This document shows positions 1 through 7,629 of a DNA stretch of 17,930 nt, piece after piece. Every line of letters begins with the position of its first letter. The first letter of the stretch is position 1. The notes below the pieces were generated by a model. The model did no database searches and was not told the DNA's origin. It saw only the letters and a program-made list of their open reading frames with translations. A program made the translations under genes and the position numbers. The stretch comes from JBJXHG01 sp046160865 (GTDB taxonomy: Bacteria > Planctomycetota > UBA1135 > GCA-002686595): assembly GCA_046160865.1 (NCBI GenBank), contig JBJXHG010000095.1:1-17930 (forward strand), written 5' to 3'.

Positions 1-3
1 CTC

Positions 4-22
4 GCTGACCTCACAGGTCAGC
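4..22. terminator. Perfect 8-bp hairpin upstream of the first gene
   Basis: GCTGACCT and AGGTCAGC form a perfect 8-bp stem around a 3-nt CAC loop. No T-run follows on either side. It may be the terminator of a gene left of the window or a structured leader of the DUF885 gene that starts at 37. The inverted repeat is seen directly; its role is inferred. Confidence 0.4.
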
Positions 23-36
23 TGCGGTCGATTCCG

Positions 37-1818
37 ATGCAACGCCTTGCTCCGCACGAGTTGGCACGACCTCGCGACGGACGTGGTGAGAAATGCCGGC
101 TCGCGATCGTCGGTCTTGTCGTGCTTGGCCTCGTGCCTGGATGCGCGCGCCCGAGCGAGCGCTCGCCCGCCACAGCGAACGCCGCACCGGTCGCGGGCGC
201 CGCGTGGTCCAAGTTCGTCGACGAGTTCCTCGAGGCGTACTACCGCGCGAACCCGAGCTTCGCGGTGAGCCAAGGACGTCACGAGTTCGACGGCGCGCTG
301 CCGGATTGGTCGAAGGCCGGCATCGAAGCCGAGTCCCTGCGGCTCCAGCGGATGCGTGAGCGCGCGCTCGGCTTCCGCTCGGACGCGCTCGACGACGCGC
401 AGCGATTCGAGCGCGACTACCTCGTCTCTCGCATCGACAACGATTTGTTCTGGCTCACGGTCGCCGAGCAACCGTTCCACAACCCGGCCTACTACCTCGA
501 CGGCCTCAACCCGAGCGTCTACGTCGTGCGGCCGTACGCATCGCCCGACGTGCGCATGCGCGCCTTCATCGCGCACGCGCGGTCGATCGTGCGCGTCGCG
601 CCCGACATCCGCGCGAACCTGCGCACGCCGATGCCGGTGACCTACCTCAAGTACGGCGTCGCGGCGTTCTCCGGCCTGGCGGATTTCTTCCGCAAGGAAG
701 TGCACCTCGCCTTCGAAGGCGTCGGCGACGCGCAACTGCAGCAAGAGCTCGTGGCAGCGAGCGAGGCCGCGGCGCGCTCGCTGACGACGCTCTCGGAGTG
801 GCTCGCGAGCGAGCTCCCGAAAGGAACCGGACCGCAGCCCCTCGGACCGGAGCGCTACGGGCAGATGCTGCGGATGACGGAGGGCGTCGACATCCAAGTC
901 GCTGCGCTCGAAGCCGCGTGTCGCGCCGACGTCGAGCGCAATACGGCCGCGTTGCGCGCCGCGTGCGCACGGATCGCGCCGGGCTTGGCCGTCGCGGAGT
1001 GCGTCGAGCGCGTGCAAGCGAAGAAGGCGGCGGGCGGTCCGGTCGCGGGCGCGCGCCAGCAGCTCGTCGAGCTGCGCAAGTTCCTCGACGATCGCGACAT
1101 CGTCACGATCCCAGGCACGGAGGAAGCGCAAGTCGACGAAGCGCCGGCGTTCAACCGCCAGAACTTCGCCTACATCGAGATCCCGGGGCCCTACGAGAAG
1201 GGTCTGCCGTCCGTGTACTACATCGCGCCGCCGGATCCGTCGTGGCCCGCAGCGGAACAGCTCGCGTACGTGCGCGGCGAAGTGTCGCTCCTGTTCACTT
1301 CGGCGCACGAAGTGTGGCCCGGCCACTTCCTCCAGTTCCTGCACGCGAACCGCGTCGAGTCGATCGTCGGCCGCGTGTTCGTCGGATACGCGTTCGCCGA
1401 AGGCTGGGCACACTACGCCGAAGAGATGATGTGGGAGAAGGGGCTGCGCGGGGATCCGGAAACGCACGTCGGCCAGCTCACGAACGCGCTCTTGCGCAAC
1501 GTGCGCATGCTGTCGTCGATCGGTCTGCACACGCAGGGCACGACCGTCGAGGAGTCCGAGCGGATGTTCCTCGAGCTCGCGTTCCAAGACGCCGGCAACG
1601 CTCGTCAGCAGGCCGCGCGCGGCACGTACGATCCGGGCTACCTGAACTACACGCTGGGCAAGCTCGTGATCCGCAAGCTGCGGTCGGATTGGTGCGCGAG
1701 TCGCGGCGGAGAGCGCGCGTGGAAAGCGTTCCACGACGAGATCCTGTCGTATGGCGGCCCGCCGCTCGCGCTGCTGCGGCGCGCGATGATGCCCGGCGAC
1801 ACGGGGGCGATGTTGTAG
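37..1818 (+). CDS. DUF885 family metallopeptidase-like lipoprotein
   Basis: The 593-residue product belongs to the DUF885 family, zincin-like proteins often annotated as peptidases or carboxypeptidases; its substrate is unknown. The zinc motif is the family variant HEVWPGH at residues 424-430 followed by FLQ. It is followed by EGWAHYAEE at 455-463, which supplies the third-ligand Glu region, and by the family's TYDPGYLNYTLGK segment near residue 530. The length is usual for the family. A hydrophobic stretch at about residues 22-35 ends in a lipobox-like LVPGC with Cys36, so the protein is probably lipid-anchored outside the cytoplasmic membrane. ATG at 37 is used; an in-frame TTG at 61 would give a shorter n-region and is possible. 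No clear ribosome binding site is visible. The next gene follows 46 nt downstream on the same strand. Confidence 0.9.
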   Translation: MQRLAPHELARPRDGRGEKCRLAIVGLVVLGLVPGCARPSERSPATANAAPVAGAAWSKFVDEFLEAYYRANPSFAVSQGRHEFDGALPDWSKAGIEAESLRLQRMRERALGFRSDALDDAQRFERDYLVSRIDNDLFWLTVAEQPFHNPAYYLDGLNPSVYVVRPYASPDVRMRAFIAHARSIVRVAPDIRANLRTPMPVTYLKYGVAAFSGLADFFRKEVHLAFEGVGDAQLQQELVAASEAAARSLTTLSEWLASELPKGTGPQPLGPERYGQMLRMTEGVDIQVAALEAACRADVERNTAALRAACARIAPGLAVAECVERVQAKKAAGGPVAGARQQLVELRKFLDDRDIVTIPGTEEAQVDEAPAFNRQNFAYIEIPGPYEKGLPSVYYIAPPDPSWPAAEQLAYVRGEVSLLFTSAHEVWPGHFLQFLHANRVESIVGRVFVGYAFAEGWAHYAEEMMWEKGLRGDPETHVGQLTNALLRNVRMLSSIGLHTQGTTVEESERMFLELAFQDAGNARQQAARGTYDPGYLNYTLGKLVIRKLRSDWCASRGGERAWKAFHDEILSYGGPPLALLRRAMMPGDTGAML

Positions 1819-1851
1819 AGCTCGCGGTCTCGTCGCGTGCTGATTCGCGCG

Positions 1852-1857
1852 TATCCT
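1852..1857 (+). promoter_or_regulatory. Possible -10 element TATCCT before the dehydrogenase gene
   Basis: TATCCT ends only 7 nt before the ATG at 1865. If it is used as a -10 box, the transcript would start at or next to the start codon, giving a leaderless mRNA. There is no Shine-Dalgarno sequence between it and the ATG, which fits. This is motif resemblance only, with no convincing -35 box. Confidence 0.25.
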
Positions 1858-1864
1858 ACGCGGC

Positions 1865-3010
1865 ATGCGCACGCACTCCGCCCTCGTCCTCGCGTTCGTC
1901 CTTGGCTTCGGTGCGTGCAGCAGCGCGTCGCGGCATCGATCGGTCGCGAGCGTCGAGTCCACCTTCACGGCTTCGGCCGCGTCGCAGAGCGAGGACGAGG
2001 TCGGCTCCACGCGCAACGCGCGCATCGCGACGCCGAAGCCCGCGAACGGAAGCACGCTCACGTACTTCGCGGGTGAACTGTCCGAGGCCGAGCGCGCCGA
2101 GCTCGCCGCGCTCGCGCCTGGGGTGAAGATCGTCACGGGTTTGTCGCGCGAGCAGGCGCTCGAGCGCGCGGGCGAAGCGCACGGGATCGACGCGCGCTTC
2201 GCCACGCGCGAGTTCTTGGCGAAAGCCCCGCAACTCGTGTGGGTGCAGGCGATGAGCGCCGGCGTCGACCGCTATCTCGCGCCAGCGCTCGTCGACAACG
2301 ATGGCATCGTGCTCACGAACATGCGCGGCGTGCACGGACCGGCGATCGCCGATCACGCGTTCGGCATGTTGCTCGCGCTGACGCGCGATCTCTCCTTCTT
2401 CCGCGAGCAACAAGCCGCGCGACGTTGGGCCCGCGAGGGCTCGGGCGCGCGACCGATCGCATTGAAGGGCCGCACGCTGCTCGTCGTCGGGCTCGGCGGA
2501 ATCGGCAGCGAGGTCGCGCAGCGCGGGCACGGCTTCGGCATGCGTGTGATCGCGACGCGGCGCAGCGACGCGGAGGCGCCCAAGTTCGTCGAGCGTGTGG
2601 GCAAGCCCGAGGAACTGCTCGCGTTGTTGCCGGAAGCCGACGTCGTCGCGATCTGCGTTCCGCTCACGAAGGAAACCGAGCGGCTCTTCGACGCGCGCGC
2701 GTTCGCGGCGATGAAGCCCGGCTCTTACCTCGTCAACGTCGCGCGCGGCAAGTGCGTCGATACGGAGGCTCTCATGGCAGCGCTGCGCGACAAGAAGCTC
2801 GCCGGCGCGTGTCTCGACGTCACGGAACCCGAGCCGCTGCCGGCCGACCATCCGCTGTGGACGCTGCCGAACGTGCTGATCACACCGCACGTGTCGAGCG
2901 ATGCGGAGCTGACGGACGAGCGTTCGTGGAAGCTCTTGCGCGAGAACGTGCGCCGCTTCGGCGCGGGCGAGCCGCTGCTCAACGTCGTCGACAAGCGCGT
3001 CGGGTACTAG
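1865..3010 (+). CDS. D-2-hydroxyacid dehydrogenase with lipoprotein signal
   Basis: The 381-residue product is a D-isomer-specific 2-hydroxyacid dehydrogenase (SerA/formate dehydrogenase-like fold), which interconverts a 2-oxo acid and a D-2-hydroxy acid using NAD(P)H. The dinucleotide-binding loop is GLGGIG at 209-214. The catalytic triad spacing is kept: Arg294 in NVARGK, Glu323 in TEPEPLP and His342 in TPHVS. It lacks the ACT regulatory domain of classical SerA, so 3-phosphoglycerate is not assured as substrate. The N-terminus is unusual: about 17 hydrophobic residues after MRTHS end in GFGAC, a lipobox with Cys18, then a Ser/Ala-rich linker to about residue 60 before the enzyme fold. This predicts an exported, lipid-anchored enzyme although the cofactor is cytosolic. 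The ATG at 1865 is needed to include the signal, and codon use looks uniform through it. Family assignment is secure; export is inferred. Confidence 0.92.
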   Translation: MRTHSALVLAFVLGFGACSSASRHRSVASVESTFTASAASQSEDEVGSTRNARIATPKPANGSTLTYFAGELSEAERAELAALAPGVKIVTGLSREQALERAGEAHGIDARFATREFLAKAPQLVWVQAMSAGVDRYLAPALVDNDGIVLTNMRGVHGPAIADHAFGMLLALTRDLSFFREQQAARRWAREGSGARPIALKGRTLLVVGLGGIGSEVAQRGHGFGMRVIATRRSDAEAPKFVERVGKPEELLALLPEADVVAICVPLTKETERLFDARAFAAMKPGSYLVNVARGKCVDTEALMAALRDKKLAGACLDVTEPEPLPADHPLWTLPNVLITPHVSSDAELTDERSWKLLRENVRRFGAGEPLLNVVDKRVGY

Positions 3011-3078
3011 CGTCTCGCGCCCTCGCGCCCTCGCGCGTAGCGCGGCAGACCGGGGCCCCGCGATCGGTCCGGGTCGTG

Positions 3079-3084
3079 TAGCAT
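3079..3084 (+). promoter_or_regulatory. Possible -10 element TAGCAT before the hydrolase gene
   Basis: TAGCAT lies 20 nt before the ATG at 3105, within a GC-rich 94-nt intergenic stretch. The same hexamer occurs upstream of the M43 protease gene on the other strand (17417-17422). Similarity to a -10 box is the only evidence. Confidence 0.25.
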
Positions 3085-3104
3085 CGGACGCCCTCGTCGC
3101 GTCC

Positions 3105-5204
3105 ATGCTTGCCCCCGCCGCAACGCTCCTGCTGTGCACGCTCCGTTGCACGGACGTCGAACCCTCCAACGTCGTGGAACGGCTCGATCGCGAACTCGTG
3201 CTATCCGATGGCGAGCGCACGAAGGTCGACTTTCGTCATCCGGAGAACGCGAGCCCGTCCGGTTGGCCGATCGTCGTGATCGTGCACGGCGGTGGCGGAG
3301 ATCGTCACTACATGTCGGTGCGCGCTCACGAGCTCGCGGCGCGCGGCTACTTCACCGTGGCGTACGACCTGCGCGGACACGGCGACCACAGCGGATTCAA
3401 CACGCACACTGGCCCGCGCGAGCGCAAGGATCTCGGCGAGGTCATCGTGTTTGCGTCGGCGGATTCGGCTGCCGATGGCTCCCGTGTCGGCGTGATGGGC
3501 ACGTCGATGGGCGGCATGCACGCATGGATTGCGGCTGCGTGGGACGGCGAGCCGTACGAGGACGGCAGCGGCGCGTTCCCCGACATCGACGTCGTCGTGA
3601 GCGAGAACGCATCGCCGGACTTCCGCGCGAACTTCGCGCCGCAGGCGAATGGCATCCACTGCACGGACTTCACGACCGTCATCGGCAGTGCGGTGCGGCA
3701 CGATCCAGCGCTCACGGCGGCCGCGCTCGCTGCGCTGGTCGACGAAGACTATGCAGCTTGGGCCGAGATCGTGGCCGGTCCGGCGATGAACCCGTGGCCG
3801 CGCCTCCCGTCGGTGACGTGTGCCGTGATGTCGCTCGGCGCGTTCGACGACTACGTGTTCCCCGCGGGCGTGGACGCCGCCGGATGGAGTGCGCTGCCGG
3901 CGAGCACGCCGAAGAAGCTGTACCTCGGCACCGGCGGACACCGCTCGCCATCGAACGACGCCGAAGCTGCGTTCCGAAGAGACTGGTGTGATCGCTGGCT
4001 CGATCGCTGGCTCAAGGACGCGGACAATGGCATCGACGACGAGCCGGCGGTCGCGTACGTGGTCACTCCCGACGACGCGGCCGCGTACGTTTCGCCGGCC
4101 GCGAACTGGGCGCGCCGCACGAGCGACACGTGGCCGCCAGTGGAGAGCACGAGCGCACGCTGGTACCTGCGCGAGGCCGGTGCGCTCTCGCTCTCCGCGC
4201 CGATCGCTTCCGAAGCGGCCGAGTCCATCACGCAGACCATCGAGCCTGGCTTCACCGTCGAGGCGCTTGCGAGCGCCGGGTTCAAGCTCGCCGTCGCCGA
4301 AGCCGGGATCTCGCGCGTGAGCATCGCGTACGAGAGCGACGCCCTCGGCGCGGATCTCCACTACGCCGGCGGCGCGCAGGTTCACCTATCCGTGTCGTGC
4401 GCGCAGACGCGCTGGCAGCTACGGGCGCGCCTGGTCGACGTGCCGCCGGCCGGCGCTGAGCCGAGCGCTCCGCGCTACGTCGCCGGCGGATCGCACTTCG
4501 CGTTCGACGACGTCGCGTCCGGAGCGAGCACGGTCGAGGTCACGATCGCCGCCAACGCGTACGTGTTCCGTGCTGGCCACAAGCTGCGGCTCGAGCTCGA
4601 GAATCTCCAAGTGCACGAGCCGCCGCTCGGCCGGAGCCTGCGCTTCGTCCCATACTTTCAGCCGTTCACGCTCGAGGTGCAGCACGGCGCCGGCAGCGAG
4701 TCGTGGCTGGACCTCCCGGTGCTGTCGGTGCCGGACGCGGTCACGGCGTTCTGCTTCGGCGACGGCGTGTCGAGCGCATGTCCATGCGACAACTCCGGGG
4801 AGAGCGGCCGCGGATGTGCCAACTCGCGCTTCGCCGCGGGCGCGGTCCTGGGCGCAGTCGGCGCGCCGCAGCTCACCGCCGACTCGTTCCGCTTGGACGC
4901 GCACGACATGAGCGGCAACAGCTGCATCTTCTTCCAGCGCGACGCACGCTCGGCCGCAGTCGCGGTCGACGACGGACTCGGTTGCACGAGCGGCGTGTTG
5001 ATCCGTTTCGGAGTGCGGCCGGTCGTCGGCGGCAGCGCGAGCTACCCATCGGAGAGCGATGCCCCGATCTCGATCGCCGGCTTGCTCGGCGCCACGGGCG
5101 GAACGCGGCATTACCAGTGTCTCTACCGCGATCCGGACCCGCGCTTCTGCACGCCGGCGACGACCAACCGCACGAATGGCCTGACGGTGGTGTGGGCGCC
5201 TTGA
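3105..5204 (+). CDS. CocE/X-Pro dipeptidyl-peptidase-type hydrolase with planctomycete C-terminal domain
   Basis: The 699-residue product begins with a short hydrophobic segment (about residues 5-14) that probably directs export; an RC at 14-15 could be a weak lipobox. The alpha/beta-hydrolase part has the HGGGG oxyanion region near 64-68, the nucleophile elbow GTSMGG with Ser134, a candidate acid at Asp248/Asp249 and the catalytic His in GTGGH (His279). Residues about 320-540 resemble the PepX C-terminal beta-sandwich (RAGHKLRLELENL). Together these suggest an extracellular acyl or peptidyl hydrolase. From Phe549 to the end is a separate Cys-rich domain with CFGDG, CPC, GRGC, then RHYQCLYRDPDP and NGLTVVW, which I recognise from many secreted planctomycete proteins. 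A 12-nt tandem duplication encodes DRWLDRWL (3990-4013). The substrate cannot be told from sequence. The start at 3105 is the best ATG; the frame is open upstream without a clear alternative. Confidence 0.87.
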   Translation: MLAPAATLLLCTLRCTDVEPSNVVERLDRELVLSDGERTKVDFRHPENASPSGWPIVVIVHGGGGDRHYMSVRAHELAARGYFTVAYDLRGHGDHSGFNTHTGPRERKDLGEVIVFASADSAADGSRVGVMGTSMGGMHAWIAAAWDGEPYEDGSGAFPDIDVVVSENASPDFRANFAPQANGIHCTDFTTVIGSAVRHDPALTAAALAALVDEDYAAWAEIVAGPAMNPWPRLPSVTCAVMSLGAFDDYVFPAGVDAAGWSALPASTPKKLYLGTGGHRSPSNDAEAAFRRDWCDRWLDRWLKDADNGIDDEPAVAYVVTPDDAAAYVSPAANWARRTSDTWPPVESTSARWYLREAGALSLSAPIASEAAESITQTIEPGFTVEALASAGFKLAVAEAGISRVSIAYESDALGADLHYAGGAQVHLSVSCAQTRWQLRARLVDVPPAGAEPSAPRYVAGGSHFAFDDVASGASTVEVTIAANAYVFRAGHKLRLELENLQVHEPPLGRSLRFVPYFQPFTLEVQHGAGSESWLDLPVLSVPDAVTAFCFGDGVSSACPCDNSGESGRGCANSRFAAGAVLGAVGAPQLTADSFRLDAHDMSGNSCIFFQRDARSAAVAVDDGLGCTSGVLIRFGVRPVVGGSASYPSESDAPISIAGLLGATGGTRHYQCLYRDPDPRFCTPATTNRTNGLTVVWAP

Positions 5205-5214
5205 TTTTCCGCGC

Positions 5215-5238
5215 GTGCCGCCTTCGACGTGGCGGCGC
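5215..5238 (+). terminator. Candidate hairpin terminator after the hydrolase gene
   Basis: GTGCCGCC (5215-5222) pairs with GGCGGCGC (5231-5238) around an 8-nt loop, with one G-T pair, 10 nt after the stop codon. There is no T-run behind it, so intrinsic termination is possible but unproven. Confidence 0.4.
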
Positions 5239-5245
5239 ATTGCAT

Positions 5246-5251
5246 TAGAGT
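5246..5251 (+). promoter_or_regulatory. Possible -10 element TAGAGT before tag
   Basis: TAGAGT ends 21 nt before the ATG of tag and just after the hairpin that closes the previous gene. That is a sensible place for the promoter of the three-gene operon 5273-8490. No -35 box is convincing. Confidence 0.3.
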
Positions 5252-5272
5252 CCGCGCCGCGAGACCTCGACG

Positions 5273-5905
5273 ATGAGCCGCGCTGGAATCGTGAAGTCGG
5301 AAGACGGGCACGCGCGCTGCGCGTGGTGCGCGGCGACGCCCGAGTACGTCGAGTACCACGACGAAGAATGGGGCGTGCCGGTCGACGACGACGAGCGCTT
5401 GTTCGAGAAGCTGTGCCTCGAGGGCTTTCAGTCCGGATTGAGTTGGCTGACGATCCTGCGCAAGCGCGACGCATTCCGCCGCGCATTCGCCGACTTCGAC
5501 ATCGAGAAGGTCGCACGCTTCGGTGAGTCGAAGGTCGAGCGCTTGCTCGGCGACGCGGGCATCGTGCGGCACCGCGGCAAGATCGAGTCCACGATTCACA
5601 ATGCACAGCGCGCGCGCGAGCTGATCGAGGAGTGCGGTTCCCTCGCCGCGTTCGTGTGGCGCTTCGAGCCGCACGAGCGCGATCGCCCGAAGCGCGTGAC
5701 CCAGGCCGAGCTCTCGAAACTCGCGAGCACGCCGGCCTCGAAAGCTCTGTCGAAGGAGCTCAAGCGGCGCGGCTGGTCGTTCGTCGGCCCGACGACGGTG
5801 TACGCGTTCATGCAGGCGATGGGACTCGTCAACGATCACCTCGAAGGCTGCTTCGTGCGCGATCCGATCGAAACGCGCCGCCGGCGGTTCCGAAGGCCGG
5901 CCTGA
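5273..5905 (+). CDS. tag: DNA-3-methyladenine glycosylase I
   Basis: The 210-residue product is a Tag-type glycosylase, which excises 3-methyladenine from alkylated DNA to start base-excision repair in the cytoplasm. The structural zinc site is complete and has the spacing of the E. coli enzyme: Cys16 and His29 (13 apart, in RCAWC and EYHDEEWG) and His189 and Cys193 (in NDHLEGC). The family blocks GLSWLTILRKRDAFRRAF, the RHRGKI segment and GWSFVGPTTVYAFMQAMG are all present. The N-terminus is about 12 residues longer than the E. coli protein if ATG 5273 is used; there is no strong ribosome binding site to decide. It is the first gene of a tight plus-strand cluster, with the next start codon 16 nt after its stop. 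Confidence 0.97.
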   Translation: MSRAGIVKSEDGHARCAWCAATPEYVEYHDEEWGVPVDDDERLFEKLCLEGFQSGLSWLTILRKRDAFRRAFADFDIEKVARFGESKVERLLGDAGIVRHRGKIESTIHNAQRARELIEECGSLAAFVWRFEPHERDRPKRVTQAELSKLASTPASKALSKELKRRGWSFVGPTTVYAFMQAMGLVNDHLEGCFVRDPIETRRRRFRRPA

Positions 5906-5906
5906 C

Positions 5907-5913
5907 GGAGGAG
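5907..5913 (+). promoter_or_regulatory. Shine-Dalgarno site for the GNAT-like gene
   Basis: GGAGGAG lies 8 nt before the GTG at 5922. It is among the strongest ribosome binding sites in the window and supports the GTG as the true start. Confidence 0.7.
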
Positions 5914-5921
5914 CGCACGCA

Positions 5922-7622
5922 GTGACGCGACGACATCGCAATGGCGCGAACCACGGACGAACGGCGTTGCGCGCGCTCCAGCGCATCGTCCACGAGTTCA
6001 CGCCCGACTCGGCCACCGCGAAGCTCGCGCTCCTGCGCACGCTGTCGACTGCGCGCATGCACGCGGCGCGCGACGTGCTCGCGCTGCACGAGGCGCTGAT
6101 CTTCTTGCGCGCGTATCCGGACGACGCGCGCGTGCTCGCGGCGAGCGAGCGCGGCTTGCGGCGGTTCGCGCAGCGCGCCGATCTCGCGCGCTTCCGGTCG
6201 CAGCTCGAGAACTCCGGTATCGCGCGCACCGACATCACGTACCGCTTCTACCCGCCGACGGCGAGTTGGCTCGCGCAGCGCTTCGGGCGGCTGCTCTCGA
6301 TCGAGTGGGGCGACGTCGATCAAGCGCAGCTGCTCGAACGCAATCTCTGGCTCCTCTTGTTGTGGGGCGAATCGGGCGCACTCGACATCGAAGGCGTCGA
6401 GCTGCGCGAGCGCGTGCGGCGTCTCAAAGGTCCGCGCGAGAGCGACGCCGAGTTCCTCGTGCGGCGCATCGATGCACTTCCGATGCACGTGTTCGCGCGC
6501 GAGCGCTTCAGCGAAGAGCTCGACTTGCCCATGCGGCTCGCGGCCGGCGCGGCGACACCTTCGCGAACCCTGGCGCGCGCGCCGAGCGTCGCTCCGGTGT
6601 TCCAAACGCGGCCGCTGCGGCGCGCGCGTCCCGACCTCGCGCGCGAGATCCGCCGACCGCCGCTCGCCGTGCGCGAGACGAGCGCACGTGAAGGTGGTGC
6701 GTTCGTGCGCTTGGCACGCGAAGCGATGGTGGCGCGCGAGCGCGACCTCGAAGCTTTCATGCACGCGGACGAGCGCGATGTCCGTGTCGTCGAATGTGGC
6801 GACGGCTTGCAGTTCGCCGTGATGGGAGTGCGGCCGGATCGGCGCCTGCTGCTCGAGTCCGTGTACGGCATGCTGACGATCCAGAACGGCGTGCCGATCG
6901 GCTACGTGCTCGCGAGCGCGCTCTTCGGCTCGGCCGAGGTCGCGTACAACGTGTTCGAGGCGTACCGCGGCGCCGAAGCAGCGCACGTGTACGCGCGCGC
7001 GCTCGCGACGATCCGCGTGCTGTTCGGCGCCGACACGTTCTCGGTACCGCCCTATCAGCTCGGTCACGAGAACGAGGAAGGTCTCGCGTCCGGCGCATGG
7101 TGGTTCTACGCGAAGCTCGGCTTCCGTCCGCGCGCCGCCGCAGCGCTGCGACTCGCGACGCACGAGATCGAGCGCGCACGACGCGATCCGAAGTACCGCT
7201 CGTCGAAAGCCAAGTTGCGCGCGCTCGTCGAGGGCGACATGTTCTTCGCGCTCGGGCGCGAGCGCGACGACGTGCTCGGCACGTTTCCGTTGTCGCGCGT
7301 CGGCGCGGCGCTCAGTGCGTACGTCGCGCGGCGTTTCGGCGCGGAGCGCGAGCGCGCCGCGCACGAATGCGCCGCCGAGGCCGCGCGTCTGCTCGGCGTG
7401 CGTGCGTGGCAGAGGCTCCCGCGCGACGAGCGCCTCGCGTTCGAGCGCTGGGCGCCGCTCGTTGCCTGCCTGCCGGGCGTCGCGCGTTGGACCGAGATCG
7501 ACAGGCGAGCGCTCGGACGGATCGCGTGCGCGAAGGGTGCGCGGCGCGAGGCGGACGCGATCGCGCTGCTCGATCGCCACGCGCGCGCTCGTGCGGCCTT
7601 GCGCGCGCTCGTGCGGGGATGA
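5922..7622 (+). CDS. Uncharacterised protein with GNAT-like C-terminal half
   Basis: The 566-residue protein starts at GTG behind a strong GGAGGAG site, 16 nt after tag. No known enzyme name fits the whole protein. Residues 1-200 are rich in Arg, Leu and Ala and look all-helical (ALRALQRIVHEF, LSTARMHAARDVLALHEAL). Residues about 275-410 resemble an N-acetyltransferase fold: GVPIGYVLASALFG gives the central strands from Gly327, YRGAEAA (348-354) could be a degenerate acyl-CoA pyrophosphate loop, and WWFYAKLGFRP (393-403) matches the typical GNAT beta-5 ending. The rest, 410-566, is again basic and helical. No signal peptide or membrane segment is seen. I recall similar YQLGHENEE...SGAWWFYAKLGFRP proteins annotated only as hypothetical. 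Position between tag and a transporter suggests co-transcription but not a function. Confidence 0.85.
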   Translation: MTRRHRNGANHGRTALRALQRIVHEFTPDSATAKLALLRTLSTARMHAARDVLALHEALIFLRAYPDDARVLAASERGLRRFAQRADLARFRSQLENSGIARTDITYRFYPPTASWLAQRFGRLLSIEWGDVDQAQLLERNLWLLLLWGESGALDIEGVELRERVRRLKGPRESDAEFLVRRIDALPMHVFARERFSEELDLPMRLAAGAATPSRTLARAPSVAPVFQTRPLRRARPDLAREIRRPPLAVRETSAREGGAFVRLAREAMVARERDLEAFMHADERDVRVVECGDGLQFAVMGVRPDRRLLLESVYGMLTIQNGVPIGYVLASALFGSAEVAYNVFEAYRGAEAAHVYARALATIRVLFGADTFSVPPYQLGHENEEGLASGAWWFYAKLGFRPRAAAALRLATHEIERARRDPKYRSSKAKLRALVEGDMFFALGRERDDVLGTFPLSRVGAALSAYVARRFGAERERAAHECAAEAARLLGVRAWQRLPRDERLAFERWAPLVACLPGVARWTEIDRRALGRIACAKGARREADAIALLDRHARARAALRALVRG

Positions 7623-7629
7623 GCGATCG

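Noticed and set aside
3014..3037. Three tandem copies of an 8-nt CTCGCGC(C/G) unit after the dehydrogenase gene
   Set aside because: Short, of very low complexity in a GC-rich gap, and without a suggested role.
1856..3220. Long minus-strand open frame of about 450 codons opposite the dehydrogenase gene
   Set aside because: It is Arg-rich, has no family features and lies opposite a clearly conserved enzyme; such frames are common in high-GC DNA.
3990..4013. 12-nt tandem duplication encoding DRWLDRWL
   Set aside because: It is in frame inside a conserved domain and may be natural family variation; too short to call a repeat element.
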